Notes: generated by a model not told the origin, from the sequence alone. A stretch of 64,000 nucleotides of DNA from Microvirga subterranea (GCF_003350535.1 NZ_QQBB01000007.1:186001-250000); one strand, 5' to 3'. Positions 35,987 through 45,360 are shown, numbered from the stretch's first letter. Made by a program: numbers and translations.

Positions 35987-36413
35987 CACACCGACCGACA
36001 AGAGAGAGGGAGCATCCCTATACCAGACTGCTCCAGGCGGTGCGATGGCCGGCAGGCACCGGCCGCCAAGGTTGTGAAAAGCGCATCCCTGGTCGGCATT
36101 CGATGCATCGCGTTACCAAACGACGCAGCACCGCCGAAGCAGGATTTCGCCGGGGATCAAGGCAATGCCAAGAACTGCCGTTGGGGAATACTCGCGGCAT
36201 CGTGAGATTTCGCCGCGAACCACTTAAACCAAGCCTTAACCCTACTGTGTGCTTAACATGTAACGCAGGAGTGCTTCTGCGCGTCGAAGGTCCGTGCGCC
36301 CTTATTTTCGACAGATTCCGGGGCGAACGAACAATGATACGCAAAAGAAATTTTCCTAATGCGCGGTGAGCCTTGAGCATTCAAGGCTGCTCGTAGAGCG
36401 AGGACCAGAGATC
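35987..36413. other. 427-bp intergenic region upstream of tolQ
   Basis: No convincing gene is seen; a 109-codon frame at 36040-36369 has no ribosome site and no familiar sequence. The region must hold divergent promoters. TTAA motifs cluster at 36229-36257 (TTAA, 8 bases, TTAACC, then another TTAAC), and a perfect hairpin GCCTTGA/TCAAGGC (36370-36387) lies in the tolQ leader. Confidence 0.5.
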
Positions 36414-37154
36414 ATGAATCCGGCTGATGTGGCCCAGGCCGCTCCTGTGGCGCACGACATGTCCCTGTTCGGCCTTTTCTGGCAGGCCCATTTCGTCGTC
36501 AAGCTCGTGATGGTGGGGCTCCTGGCCGCTTCCGTGTGGTGCTGGGCGATCATCGTCGACAAGACCCTGCTGTACAGCCGCACCAAGCGGGCCATGGACC
36601 GGTTCGAGGAGGTGTTCTGGTCGGGCCAGTCCCTCGAGGAGCTCTACCGCTCGCTCCAGAGCCGCAACTCCACCGGCTTGGCTGCCGTCTTCGTGGCCGC
36701 CATGCGGGAATGGAAGCGCTCGTTCGAGGGCTCGGGCCGCTCGTTCCAGAGCCTGCCCCAGCGCATCGACAAGGTGCTCGACGTCACCATCCAGCGCGAG
36801 GTCGAGCGGCTCAACGCCCGCCTGACGGTGCTGGCCTCCATCGGCTCCGCCGGTCCCTATATCGGCCTCTTCGGCACGGTGGTGGGCATCATGAACTCAT
36901 TCACGTCCATCGCGGCCTCCAAGAACACCAGCCTCGCGGTCGTGGCGCCGGGCATCGCGGAGGCGCTCTTCGCCACCGCCATCGGGCTCTTCGCGGCGAT
37001 TCCAGCGGTGCTCGCCTACAACAAGCTCCAGAGCGAGGTCGGCAAGCTGCAGTCGCGGCTTGAGGGCTTCGCGGACGAGTTCTCGGCCATCCTGTCCCGT
37101 CAGATCGACGAGCGGATCGGCCATGCGGGCCATCACCCGGCTAACGCTGCGTAA
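36414..37154 (+). CDS. tolQ: Tol-Pal system protein TolQ
   Basis: This 246-residue inner membrane protein has three helices, at about 28-50, 140-165 and 185-210. The last two form the proton channel in LASIGSAGPYIGLFGTVVGI and GIAEALFATAIGLFAAIPAV. With TolR it energises TolA and so draws the outer membrane in at division. The ATG at 36414 is preceded by GAGCGAGGACC. Twelve bp separate it from tolR. Confidence 0.95.
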   Translation: MNPADVAQAAPVAHDMSLFGLFWQAHFVVKLVMVGLLAASVWCWAIIVDKTLLYSRTKRAMDRFEEVFWSGQSLEELYRSLQSRNSTGLAAVFVAAMREWKRSFEGSGRSFQSLPQRIDKVLDVTIQREVERLNARLTVLASIGSAGPYIGLFGTVVGIMNSFTSIAASKNTSLAVVAPGIAEALFATAIGLFAAIPAVLAYNKLQSEVGKLQSRLEGFADEFSAILSRQIDERIGHAGHHPANAA

Positions 37155-37166
37155 GGGAGACCCGGC

Positions 37167-37610
37167 ATGGCCATGAGTGCAGGCACGGCGGGCGGCGGAC
37201 GTCGCCGCAGGCGCGCCCGGAGCGGGGGCGCCATCAACGAGATCAACATGACGCCGTTCATCGACGTCATGCTGGTGTTGCTCATCATCTTCATGGTGGC
37301 GGCCCCGATGATGACGGTGGGCGTACCCCTCGACCTGCCGCAGACCAAGGCGGCGCCGCTCAACATGGATTCCAAGCCCGTCACCCTCTCGATCAAGGAG
37401 ACCGGCCAGGTCTTCCTGGGCGACGCCGAGCTCACCGACGAGGCCATCGTGGGCAAGCTCGCGGAAGTGGCGAAGCAGGGCTTCGAGGAGCGCATCTTCG
37501 TGCGCGGAGCCAAGCAGGTCGATTACGGGCGCGTGGCCCAGATCATGTCGCTCGTCACCTCCGCCGGCTACAAGCGCGTCGCGCTCGTGACCGAGCCGGA
37601 CCAACGCTGA
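37167..37610 (+). CDS. tolR: Tol-Pal system protein TolR
   Basis: This 147-residue protein has an arginine-rich N-terminus, one helix with INMTPFIDVMLVLLIIFMV (the proton-carrying Asp about residue 34) and a periplasmic ExbD/TolR domain. It works with TolQ as stator. Two ATGs lie six bases apart (37167 and 37173); either may be used. It lies between tolQ and tolA in the expected order. Confidence 0.95.
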   Translation: MAMSAGTAGGGRRRRRARSGGAINEINMTPFIDVMLVLLIIFMVAAPMMTVGVPLDLPQTKAAPLNMDSKPVTLSIKETGQVFLGDAELTDEAIVGKLAEVAKQGFEERIFVRGAKQVDYGRVAQIMSLVTSAGYKRVALVTEPDQR

Positions 37611-37633
37611 AGCGACCGGAGGGGCACGCAGCC

Positions 37634-38755
37634 GTGGCGTTGAAGCTGAAATTCAACTCCTCAGAACCGGGCTTCTGGGTCTCCGGCGTCGCGCATGCGG
37701 CGCTGCTGGGCGCCGCCCTGGTCGGGCTGTCCTTCACGGAGGAGTTCCCGGACGCCGAGGAAGGCATCCCGGTCGAGATCATCACCGACAACCAGTTCTC
37801 CCAGATCACCAAGGGCGAGACTTCCGCCAAGGAGGTCCTGCCGACGCCCAAGCCCCGCGCGGACCGCATCGCCGACAAGGTCGAGCAGCGCGACCCCGGC
37901 GAGGACAAGCGCGACGCGCCGGCGCCCCCGAAGCGCCCGGAGGAGATGAAGGTGGCCGAGAAGGAGGAGCCGGTCGCGGCCCAGCCTCCGCCGCCCCCTC
38001 CGCCGCCGAAGCCCTCCCAGGCCGAAGCCGAAGCGAAGGCCAAGGCCGAGGAACAGCTCAAGCTCGCCGAGAAGGCCGAAGCGGAGGCGATCGCCAAGGC
38101 CGCCGAGGCGAAGGCGAAAGCGGAGGCAGACGCGAAGGCCAAGGCGGAGGCCGAGGCGAAGGCGGAGGCCGAAGCCCGCAAGGTCGCGGAAGCCAAGGCG
38201 AAGGCGGAAGCCGAGGCGAAAGCCAAGGCGGAAGCGGAGGCCAAGAAGGTCGCCGAGGCGAAAGCCAAGGCCGAGGCGGAAGCGAAGGCCCGCAAGGAAG
38301 CCCAGGCCGCCAAGAAGCTCGACATGGGCGACATCCGGCAGTTCCTCGACAACAAGGAACGCAACCAGTCCACCGGCGCGACCGGCTCGGAGGTCCAGAA
38401 GACCGCCTCGCTCGGCACCGCCACGGGCACGGCCGCGAAGCTCAACCCGAGCATGCGCGACGCGCTCGGGGGCATCCTGAAAGAGCAGATGGAGCGGTGC
38501 TACCAGCCTCCGATCGGCGCCGCCGGCAGCTCGGTGGCTCTGCCGATGCTGGACGTGCGCTTCAATCCGGACGGAAGTCTGGCCAACGAGCCGCGGATCA
38601 TCCGCTCAGGACCCAATCCGATCGACCGAACGGTGGCCGAGGCCGCTCTCCGGGCGGTTCGCCGGTGCGCCCCCTACAACATCCCGGCCAAGTTCGCTCC
38701 CTACTACTCGGACTGGAAGGCCTGGAACATCGAGTTCGAGACCAATCAGATCTGA
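37634..38755 (+). CDS. tolA: Tol-Pal system protein TolA
   Basis: This 373-residue protein has an N-terminal membrane anchor (about 10-35), a proline-rich stretch near 115 and a long lysine/alanine/glutamate helix (about 128-230, repeats such as AKAEAEAKAKAEAE) that spans the periplasm. It ends in a C-terminal domain with RCYQPP and RAVRRCAPY, whose two cysteines may form a disulfide. It couples the TolQR motor to TolB and Pal. Start is GTG at 37634. The helix repeats are DNA-level near-repeats too and so prone to length change. Confidence 0.93.
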   Translation: MALKLKFNSSEPGFWVSGVAHAALLGAALVGLSFTEEFPDAEEGIPVEIITDNQFSQITKGETSAKEVLPTPKPRADRIADKVEQRDPGEDKRDAPAPPKRPEEMKVAEKEEPVAAQPPPPPPPPKPSQAEAEAKAKAEEQLKLAEKAEAEAIAKAAEAKAKAEADAKAKAEAEAKAEAEARKVAEAKAKAEAEAKAKAEAEAKKVAEAKAKAEAEAKARKEAQAAKKLDMGDIRQFLDNKERNQSTGATGSEVQKTASLGTATGTAAKLNPSMRDALGGILKEQMERCYQPPIGAAGSSVALPMLDVRFNPDGSLANEPRIIRSGPNPIDRTVAEAALRAVRRCAPYNIPAKFAPYYSDWKAWNIEFETNQI

Positions 38756-38800
38756 TTGCCCGCCTCTTACAGACCTCATGACCAAGCTATGGATATAAAC

Positions 38801-40129
38801 ATGCCTGCACGATCTCTGCTTCGCGTTCTGATAGCGGGGTTCTGCTTCGCGCTTGCGCTCGTCGCCCTGGCCCCGAATGCGTCGGCCCAGCTGACCTTGC
38901 GCGTGGGGCCTGGAAGCCAGTTCCAGCCCATGCCGATCGCCGTCGCGGACTTCGCCGGCGAGGGCGATCTCGGCCAGCGCGTCTCCGGCATCATCAGCAG
39001 CAACCTGCAGCGCTCGGGTTATTTCGCGCCCCTCGACCGCTCGCGCTTCCCGGAGCGCCCGGCCTTCGACGCCGCGCCGCGCTTCGAGGCCTGGCGGGCC
39101 GCAGGCGCCCAGGCGCTCGTGACCGGCCGCGTCTCGCGCGACCCGTCGGGCCGGCTCAAGGCCGAATTCCGCCTGTGGGACGTGGAGTCGGGCCAGCAGC
39201 TCACCGGCCAGCAATACGTGACGGACGCCAATTTCTGGCGCCGCGTCGGCCACATCATCTCCGACGCCGTCTTCACTAAGATTACGGGAGTCGGCGGCTT
39301 CTTCGACACGCGCATCGTGTTCGTCGACGAGTCGGGCCCGAAGGAGAACCGTCGCAAGCGCCTCGCCATCATGGACCAGGACGGCGCGAACGTGCGCTTC
39401 CTGACCCAGGGCGACAACCTGGTGGTGACGCCGCGCTACTCGCCCGCCTCCCAAGACATCACCTACATGTCCCAGGCGGAAGGCCAGCAGCCCCGCGTCC
39501 AGGTCATCAACCTTGAGACCGGCACCCGCCAGGTGGTGGGCAACTTCCCGGACATGACCTCGAGCCCGCGCTTCTCGCCCGACGGCCAGAAGATCGTCAT
39601 GAGCCTGCAGCAGGGCGGCAACGCCAACATCTTCATGATGGACCTGCGCTCCCAGGCGACCACGCGCCTGACCTCGACGGCCGCCATCGACACCTCGCCG
39701 TCCTTCTCGCCGGACGGCAGCCAGATCGTGTTCGAGAGCGACCGCGGGGGCCAGCAGCAGATCTACGCCATGAACGCGGACGGCTCGAACCAGCGCCGCA
39801 TCTCCTTCGGCGACGGCTCCTATTCGCAGCCGGCCTGGTCGCCGCGCGGCGACTACATTGCGTTCACCAAGCGCCGCGCCGGCGGCTTCGCCATCGGCAT
39901 CATGAAGCCGGACGGCTCGGGCGAGCGCATCCTGACGGAGGGCTTCCACAACGAGAGCCCGACCTGGGCCCCCAACGGCCAGTACATCCTGTTCTTCCGC
40001 GATCCCGGCGGACAGGCCGGCGGCAAGCTCTACATGGTCGACATCACCGGCCGCGTGGAGCAGCCCGTCTCGACTCCGTCCTTCGCGTCCGACCCGACTT
40101 GGTCGCCGCTCCTGAGCGAGGCACGGTAG
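38801..40129 (+). CDS. tolB: Tol-Pal system protein TolB
   Basis: This 442-residue periplasmic protein has a signal peptide (cleavage after NASA), an N-terminal domain (PIAVADFAGEGDLG) and a six-bladed beta propeller with repeated SPDG-type blades (FSPDGQKIVMSLQQGG, FSPDGSQIVFESDRGG, WAPNGQYILFFRDPGG). It binds Pal and the TolA C-terminus. Start is uncertain between ATGs at 38789 and 38801; neither has a clear ribosome site. A hairpin with weak T run follows the stop. Confidence 0.93.
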   Translation: MPARSLLRVLIAGFCFALALVALAPNASAQLTLRVGPGSQFQPMPIAVADFAGEGDLGQRVSGIISSNLQRSGYFAPLDRSRFPERPAFDAAPRFEAWRAAGAQALVTGRVSRDPSGRLKAEFRLWDVESGQQLTGQQYVTDANFWRRVGHIISDAVFTKITGVGGFFDTRIVFVDESGPKENRRKRLAIMDQDGANVRFLTQGDNLVVTPRYSPASQDITYMSQAEGQQPRVQVINLETGTRQVVGNFPDMTSSPRFSPDGQKIVMSLQQGGNANIFMMDLRSQATTRLTSTAAIDTSPSFSPDGSQIVFESDRGGQQQIYAMNADGSNQRRISFGDGSYSQPAWSPRGDYIAFTKRRAGGFAIGIMKPDGSGERILTEGFHNESPTWAPNGQYILFFRDPGGQAGGKLYMVDITGRVEQPVSTPSFASDPTWSPLLSEAR

Positions 40130-40152
40130 AGGAAAGCAACGGAATGACGGAC

Positions 40153-40172
40153 GGGGCGCCTCGGGGCGCCCC
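40153..40172 (+). terminator. possible terminator after tolB
   Basis: GGGGCGCC (40153-40160) pairs with GGCGCCCC (40165-40172), followed by GCTTCGTTT. It is 25 bp past the tolB stop and separates it from the convergent HdeD gene. Confidence 0.55.
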
Positions 40173-40188
40173 GCTTCGTTTCGGCGGG

Positions 40189-40809
40189 TCAGGCGCCGCG
40201 CGGCGCCGCCGTGCCGGTGCTCACCTCGTCCTTGTGGCCCTTCAGCTTGAAGGCGAGGACCAGGAGCGTGATGCCGAAGACCAGCGCGTACGCGCCGAGC
40301 CACCAGGTCAGCACCACGGCGCCGACGAGCGGGGCGATGAGAAGCGCAACGCCGAACAGCACTGACACGATGCCGCTGAAGATCAGCCAGCCGCGGCCGT
40401 AGGCCGGATCGAGCTTGAAGGCCGCCACGACCATCAGGACGCCGGTGATCAGGGACCACACGGCCATGAGGGTGATGAAGAACACCACCGTCAGGCCCGG
40501 CCAGATGAAGGCCACGATGCCGGCCAGGATGTCGACGATGCCCTCCAGCACCAGGAGGCCCCACCGCTGGTGGTTCGAGGCCGCCCTCACGGCGGCCACG
40601 ATCGCGAAGATACCGTCGACCAGCATGTAGGCCGAGAAGAACAGCACGAAGGACAGGAGCGTCGCCCCCGGCCAGAAGAACGCCACGAGGGCGAACAGGA
40701 TGGCGAAGACGCCGCGCAGGGCAATCGCCCACCAGTTCTGCGCCAGGAGGGCGCTCATCGCCTGGGCGCGGTCGAAGGATTCACGAGGATACGAAGTGCC
40801 TGTAGCCAT
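40189..40809 (-). CDS. HdeD family membrane protein
   Basis: This 206-residue protein has six predicted helices in three related pairs, with ALRGVFAILFALVAFFWPGAT, VLEGIVDILAGIVAFIWPGL and IFSGIVSVLFGVALLIAP, the pattern of the HdeD family linked to acid resistance in enterobacteria. Molecular function is unknown. It is on the strand opposite to tolB and pal and, with the phospholipase D gene, separates them. Confidence 0.85.
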   Translation of the reverse strand: MATGTSYPRESFDRAQAMSALLAQNWWAIALRGVFAILFALVAFFWPGATLLSFVLFFSAYMLVDGIFAIVAAVRAASNHQRWGLLVLEGIVDILAGIVAFIWPGLTVVFFITLMAVWSLITGVLMVVAAFKLDPAYGRGWLIFSGIVSVLFGVALLIAPLVGAVVLTWWLGAYALVFGITLLVLAFKLKGHKDEVSTGTAAPRGA

Positions 40810-40889
40810 GGTCCTCTCCCTTCAGGGGCAACTGCTGCCCCAGCGTTAAAGGCATATATTCCAACGCCCTGGCTTGGAAGAGGGTTCTC

Positions 40890-42395
40890 CTATTCGGCGG
40901 GAGACACCTTGTTCTCCTTGGCCTGGGCTAGTCTTCGCCTCAGCTCCAGCTTGCGCCGCCGCAGGCGGACCCGGCGCTTGAGCCGGAAGGCCCGGATCAG
41001 GAGCGCCATGCCGAACCAAGCGAGTCCGATGACGATCGGCGACACGACCAGGACGGGGAAGAGGGTGATGAGGACGGCGAGCGCCAGAAGCGCGAAGCCG
41101 ATGATGGCGACGCTGCTGGCCTCCGTCGCGGTGAGCGAGCGGGAGCCGACCGCCTTGCCGATGCTGCCGCTGAGCGCCAGGGCGCCGGCCGCGATCCGGC
41201 GCACGCCGCCCCTCTTGTGGCGCCGGGTCCGTCGCGAGCGCATGTTCTTGGCCTGCCGCCGTCGGGACTGCCAGCCGGGGACGATCTCGGTCGCGTTGGC
41301 GAGGTCCTCCAGGTACATGGCCTCCATGGCCTCGCCGAAGGTCGGGTCCTCGACCACCACGTCGAGCTCCCAGTTGGTAGCCCAGCTGGCGAGGTTGAGG
41401 TTCGTCGAGCCGACCCGGGCCCAGCGCCCGTCCGCGACCGCGGTCTTGGCGTGGAGCATGGACCCGTTCCACTCGTAGACCCGGATGCCGGCCTCGATCA
41501 GGGAGCGGTAGCCCGCCCGGACCACCGGCTGAAGGGCCGGCACGTCGCTCGATCCCGGCACGAGGAGCCGCACGTCCACCCCGTCGCGGGCCGCCTCCGC
41601 CAGCGCCTGCACGTAGGAGGTGGTGGCGACGAAATAAGCGTCCGTGAGCCAGAGGTTGCGCTGGGCGGTGGCGGCGATGAACTGGTCGAGCCGGTAGGCG
41701 CGGAACATGCCCGGCTGGCCGGAGATCACCCGCGCCGGGACGTCGCCGGCGGTCGGGATCCGGGCCGCGTCGGCGATCTCGTCGCGCGGCAGGGGAGGGC
41801 CGGCGATGGCCCAGCTTTCGGCGAAGGCCATGTCGAGATCGGCCACAACCGGCCCTTTGAGCGAAAGGCCGGTGTCGCGCCAGGGCTCGGCCTCCTTCCC
41901 GTCCCAGCTGTCCGAGATGCACAGGCCGGACACGAAGCCGATCCGGCCGTCCACGGTAATGAGCTTGCGGTGGTTGCGCCGGATCCAGAACGGATTCGTC
42001 AGGCGCGGCGGGTTGAAGACCCGCACCTCGATTCCCGCCTGCCGCAGCCGCCGCCAGAAGGGCGGCAGCGCCCGCCAGGCCGACCCGAGCCAGTCGTAGA
42101 GCACCTTCACCGTCACGCCCGCCCGGGCGCGCTCGATCAGGGCCTCGGCGAAGAGGCGGCCCGTATCGTCGTTGGCGATGATGAAGTTCTCGAAGTGGAT
42201 GACCCGTTCGGCCGACGATATGGCCTGGAGCCAGGCCGGGTAGTTTTCCTTGGAATCGCGCAGGAGCGCGACGGCGTTGCCGAGGCGCAGGTCGCTGTCG
42301 GCGATGCGCGCGAAGGCGCGCTCCAGGCGGAAGTCGCCGGAGCCGTGGGGGCGGTGTCTGCCCAGGGACGCGAGTTGAGCGGTTGTGGTGTCCAT
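40890..42395 (-). CDS. phospholipase D family protein (cardiolipin synthase-like)
   Basis: This 501-residue protein has two HKD motifs: NHRKLITVDG with H142, K144, D149, and MLHAKTAVADG with H315, K317, D322. These are required for phosphatidyl transfer. After a long basic stretch (RRTRRHKRGG) come two membrane helices near 420-465 and a very basic tail, so membrane anchoring is C-terminal, unlike usual cardiolipin synthases, which have it N-terminal. Lipid synthesis is the likely activity, not proven. Located between tolB and pal on the minus strand. Confidence 0.85.
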   Translation of the reverse strand: MDTTTAQLASLGRHRPHGSGDFRLERAFARIADSDLRLGNAVALLRDSKENYPAWLQAISSAERVIHFENFIIANDDTGRLFAEALIERARAGVTVKVLYDWLGSAWRALPPFWRRLRQAGIEVRVFNPPRLTNPFWIRRNHRKLITVDGRIGFVSGLCISDSWDGKEAEPWRDTGLSLKGPVVADLDMAFAESWAIAGPPLPRDEIADAARIPTAGDVPARVISGQPGMFRAYRLDQFIAATAQRNLWLTDAYFVATTSYVQALAEAARDGVDVRLLVPGSSDVPALQPVVRAGYRSLIEAGIRVYEWNGSMLHAKTAVADGRWARVGSTNLNLASWATNWELDVVVEDPTFGEAMEAMYLEDLANATEIVPGWQSRRRQAKNMRSRRTRRHKRGGVRRIAAGALALSGSIGKAVGSRSLTATEASSVAIIGFALLALAVLITLFPVLVVSPIVIGLAWFGMALLIRAFRLKRRVRLRRRKLELRRRLAQAKENKVSPAE

Positions 42396-42514
42396 GACCT
42401 GTTAACGCGCGAGGCGGCCTTTCGGCCATCCCAATGTCAAGCTAGCGCCATCCCGCTCCGGAAGCGAGCTTGGCCGCCACCTCTTTGCCTCATTCACTCC
42501 CGATTAACCTTGAG

Positions 42515-42593
42515 ACCAAGTTCTCCTACTTGGTGTCGATTCACCTTGTTCTTCAACCCTCCATCAAGGTTGACGGAACCCTCCCTTAACCAT
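42515..42593 (+). promoter_or_regulatory. regulatory region upstream of pal
   Basis: A perfect dyad ACCAAGT (42515-42521) / ACTTGGT (42528-42534) lies between the divergent genes. TTAACCAT at 42586-42593 matches the CtrA half-site reported in Rhizobiales and is 55 bp before the pal ATG, with a TATAGA at 42601-42606. Confidence 0.4.
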
Positions 42594-42648
42594 CGCCCAG
42601 TATAGAAAGACACAACGTTCGGCAGACGTATGTGTAAGGAGTATTGCC

Positions 42649-43158
42649 ATGATGACATTGCGCGCCGTCAAATTCGCGGCCGCCATCGTCCTCGCCCTCG
42701 GGGCGGCGGCGTGTTCGTCCAACAAGGATGGTATGGCCGATGGCGCCGCGGGCGCCGGCGGCTTCGGGGCCGGTGGGCCGGCGACCCCGGGCAGCGCCCA
42801 GGACTTCGTGGTCAATGTGGGCGACCGCGTCTTCTTCGAGACCGACCAGACAGACCTCACCCCCACGGCCGTGGCGATTCTCGACAAGCAGGCCCAGTGG
42901 CTGAGCCGCTACGCCAACTACACCTTCATCATCGAAGGCCATGCGGACGAGCGCGGCACCCGCGAGTACAACTTCTCGCTCTCCGCCCGCCGCGCCCAGA
43001 ACGTCCGCGACTACCTCGTGTCGCGCGGCGTCAGCGCCTCGCGCCTGCGCACAGTGTCCTACGGCAAGGAGCGCCCGGTGGCGGTCTGCAACGACATCTC
43101 CTGCTGGTCGCAGAACCGCCGCGCCGTCACGGTCCTCAATGCAGGTGCCGGAGCGTAA
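42649..43158 (+). CDS. pal: peptidoglycan-associated lipoprotein Pal
   Basis: This 169-residue lipoprotein has a signal peptide with AAAC (lipid on Cys22), a glycine-rich linker and an OmpA domain with VFFETDQTDLTPTAVAILD, IIEGHADERGTREYNFSLS and NRRAVTVL. It tethers the outer membrane to peptidoglycan and is the end point of TolQRAB action. It is expressed from its own promoter here because two opposite-strand genes lie between it and tolB. cpoB follows about 105 bp downstream. Confidence 0.96.
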   Translation: MMTLRAVKFAAAIVLALGAAACSSNKDGMADGAAGAGGFGAGGPATPGSAQDFVVNVGDRVFFETDQTDLTPTAVAILDKQAQWLSRYANYTFIIEGHADERGTREYNFSLSARRAQNVRDYLVSRGVSASRLRTVSYGKERPVAVCNDISCWSQNRRAVTVLNAGAGA

Positions 43159-43264
43159 GGCCGGCACCGGACTTCGGTGGAGACAGTCGGGCGCCGCCAC
43201 ATTATCGCCGTGGCGGCGCTTATGTGTTATCGGCACGGTCGCTTAAGGGGCCTCAACGGTATCC

Positions 43265-44251
43265 ATGATGTTTCGTCGTCTCTTTGTCTGCTTCGCCTTC
43301 GTCACGGCCTTGGCCGCTCCCGCCGCCGCGCAGGACGCCGCCGATGCCATCGTGCGCATCAACCGGCTCGAGAGCCAGTTCCGGCAGATGTCGGGACAGA
43401 TCGAGCAGCTTCAGTTCGAGAACCGCCAGCTCAAGGAGCAGCTCCGCAAGTTCCAGGAGGACGTGGAGTACCGCTTCCAGGAAAGCCGCGGCGGCTCCGG
43501 CTCCAGGGCGGCTCCGCCGCCCGCCACGACCACGCCGCGCCCGGCGCAGCCGCAGCCTCAGGCCACGCCGCAGCTCCAGCGGCGCAGTGATGTCTTCGAT
43601 CCGTCGGAGGCACCGGATGCTCCCGGCGCCCCGCGTCCGCTCGGGACCACCGCTCCCTCGGTCCCGCTGGCTTCTGCCGATTCCGTGAGCCCGATGCCGA
43701 TGCCCAGCGGCGCCATCGACGGCATCGGCGAGCTGATCGAGGAAGAGGAGGGGGCCGGCGGCGCTCCGCTCGACCTCGCCCCGGCGAGCCGCACGGCCGC
43801 GATCCCGCAGGCGCCCGCCGCCGTCGCTCCCCGCCCGGCTCCCAGCGTGGCGGCCACCAGCGTCGGGGATCCCCGCTCCGATTACGAGACCGCCTATGCC
43901 TATCTCACGCAGCGTCAGTACGACGAGGCCGAGATGGGTTTTCGCCGTTTTCTCCAGTCCAACCCGCGCGACAAGCTGGTGCCGGAGGCCTCCTACTGGC
44001 TCGGCGAGACCTACCTCCAGCGCGGCCGCTACCGCGAGGCGGCCGAGCAGTTCCTGAACGTCACGACGGATCATCCCAACGCCGCCCGGGCGCCTGACGC
44101 GCTTCTGAAGCTCGGCGTCTCCCTCAACGGGTTGGGCGCCCGCGACCGCGCCTGCGCCGTCTATGCGGAAATCGACCGGAAGTACCCCCAGGCATCGGCC
44201 CAGGTGCGGCAGGGGCTCGAGCGCGAGCAGAAGCGCGCCAAATGCGCGTGA
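43265..44251 (+). CDS. cpoB: cell division coordinator CpoB (YbgF)
   Basis: This 328-residue periplasmic protein has a signal peptide ending in AAAQ, a short coiled coil with RINRLESQFRQMSGQIEQLQ (trimerising in relatives), a proline-rich linker and C-terminal TPRs (YETAYAYLTQRQYDEAEMGF, ASYWLGETYLQRGRYREAAE). It coordinates outer membrane constriction with wall synthesis via TolA. In the standard place after pal. Confidence 0.93.
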   Translation: MMFRRLFVCFAFVTALAAPAAAQDAADAIVRINRLESQFRQMSGQIEQLQFENRQLKEQLRKFQEDVEYRFQESRGGSGSRAAPPPATTTPRPAQPQPQATPQLQRRSDVFDPSEAPDAPGAPRPLGTTAPSVPLASADSVSPMPMPSGAIDGIGELIEEEEGAGGAPLDLAPASRTAAIPQAPAAVAPRPAPSVAATSVGDPRSDYETAYAYLTQRQYDEAEMGFRRFLQSNPRDKLVPEASYWLGETYLQRGRYREAAEQFLNVTTDHPNAARAPDALLKLGVSLNGLGARDRACAVYAEIDRKYPQASAQVRQGLEREQKRAKCA

Positions 44252-44280
44252 GCGGACCGCTCGCGAGCCGCCGCTGACGC

Positions 44281-45306
44281 GTGACCTTACCTCCACAGTC
44301 ACCCTCTTCCTTTTCCGGCGAGACGCTGGACCGGCTTTTTTCGTCTCTTGAGGAAGCCACGGCCGTCATGGTGGCCGTGTCCGGCGGCCCCGACTCGATG
44401 GCCCTGATGCATCTCCTGGCGCGCTGGCGCGCTGCTCGGTCCGGGCCTCCCCTCGTCACCGCCACCGTCGATCACGGCCTGCGTCCCGAATCAGCCGACG
44501 AGGCGCACCTCGTCGCCCGTGAGGCGGCCGCCTTGGGTCTGGCGCACCGGACCCTCGTCTGGACGGGGGCGAAGCCCGCCACCGGCCTGCAGGAGGCGGC
44601 CCGTGAGGCGCGATACGGGCTTCTGGTGGAACTCGCCCGAAGTGAAGGGGCATCCCACCTGGTGACGGCCCATACCCTCGATGACCAGGCCGAGACGGTC
44701 CTGATGCGCATGGCGCGCGGGTCCGGCCTCGCCGGGCTCGCGGGCATGCGGGCCGAAAGGGAACTGGACGGCCTCATCCATGCGCGCCCGCTCCTGGCCT
44801 GTCCCAAATCGGAACTCGTGGGGCTCTGCGAGTGGGAGGGGTGGGCTTTCGTGACCGATCCGTCGAACCAGAACGAGCTCTTCGCCCGGGTCCGCTGGCG
44901 GCGGATCATGCCGGCCCTCGCCGAGGAGGGCCTGACGGCGGAGCGCCTCGCGCGCCTCGCCGAGCGGGCCGCCCGGGCCGAGGAGGCGCTCGACGCCAAG
45001 GCCGCGGACGCCCTGGTGCTCGCGGGCGCCGAGCGGGAGGGGGAGGAGCTCGGCTTCGATGCGGGCCGGCTCGCCCGGGAGCCGTTCGAGATTGCCCTGC
45101 GCATGCTGTCTCTGGCCCTCGCGGGGATCGGATTGTCGCTCGATTCCAGCCGCCTGCACCGGCTGGAGGTCTGCACCCGCCGCCTTCGGGAGGCTGCCAG
45201 GGACGGGGAAGCCCTCCGCCTCAGCATCGCGGGTGCGCTCGTGCAACTGGACCGAAGCCGGCGGCTCGCGATCCGGCCGGAGCCGCCGCGCCGGCGGGGA
45301 CGTTAA
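44281..45306 (+). CDS. tilS: tRNA(Ile)-lysidine synthetase
   Basis: This 341-residue enzyme attaches lysine to the wobble C of the AUA-reading tRNA(Ile). It has the PP-loop VAVSGGPDSMALMHLL near residue 31 and the follow-on motifs ATVDHGLRPES and VTAHTLDDQAETVLMRM. Start is GTG at 44281 with no clear ribosome site; family members begin at about the same distance from the PP-loop. The C-terminal part is short, as in other alphaproteobacteria. Follows cpoB by 29 bp. Confidence 0.93.
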   Translation: MTLPPQSPSSFSGETLDRLFSSLEEATAVMVAVSGGPDSMALMHLLARWRAARSGPPLVTATVDHGLRPESADEAHLVAREAAALGLAHRTLVWTGAKPATGLQEAAREARYGLLVELARSEGASHLVTAHTLDDQAETVLMRMARGSGLAGLAGMRAERELDGLIHARPLLACPKSELVGLCEWEGWAFVTDPSNQNELFARVRWRRIMPALAEEGLTAERLARLAERAARAEEALDAKAADALVLAGAEREGEELGFDAGRLAREPFEIALRMLSLALAGIGLSLDSSRLHRLEVCTRRLREAARDGEALRLSIAGALVQLDRSRRLAIRPEPPRRRGR

Positions 45307-45360
45307 CGGATTTCCTTAGCTAAATGCCTCAATCCGACGCCCCATGCCCGCCTCATTCCC

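Noticed and set aside
36229-36257. CtrA box upstream of tolQ
   Set aside because: Spacing of the two TTAA units is eight bases, not seven, and the site is about 160 bp from the start.
36040-36369. 109-codon frame upstream of tolQ
   Set aside because: No ribosome site; its R/C/P-rich translation looks random; the region more likely holds promoters.
38020-38330. Tandem DNA repeat in tolA
   Set aside because: It is the coding sequence for the A/K/E helix of TolA; the repetition follows the protein, not a mobile element.
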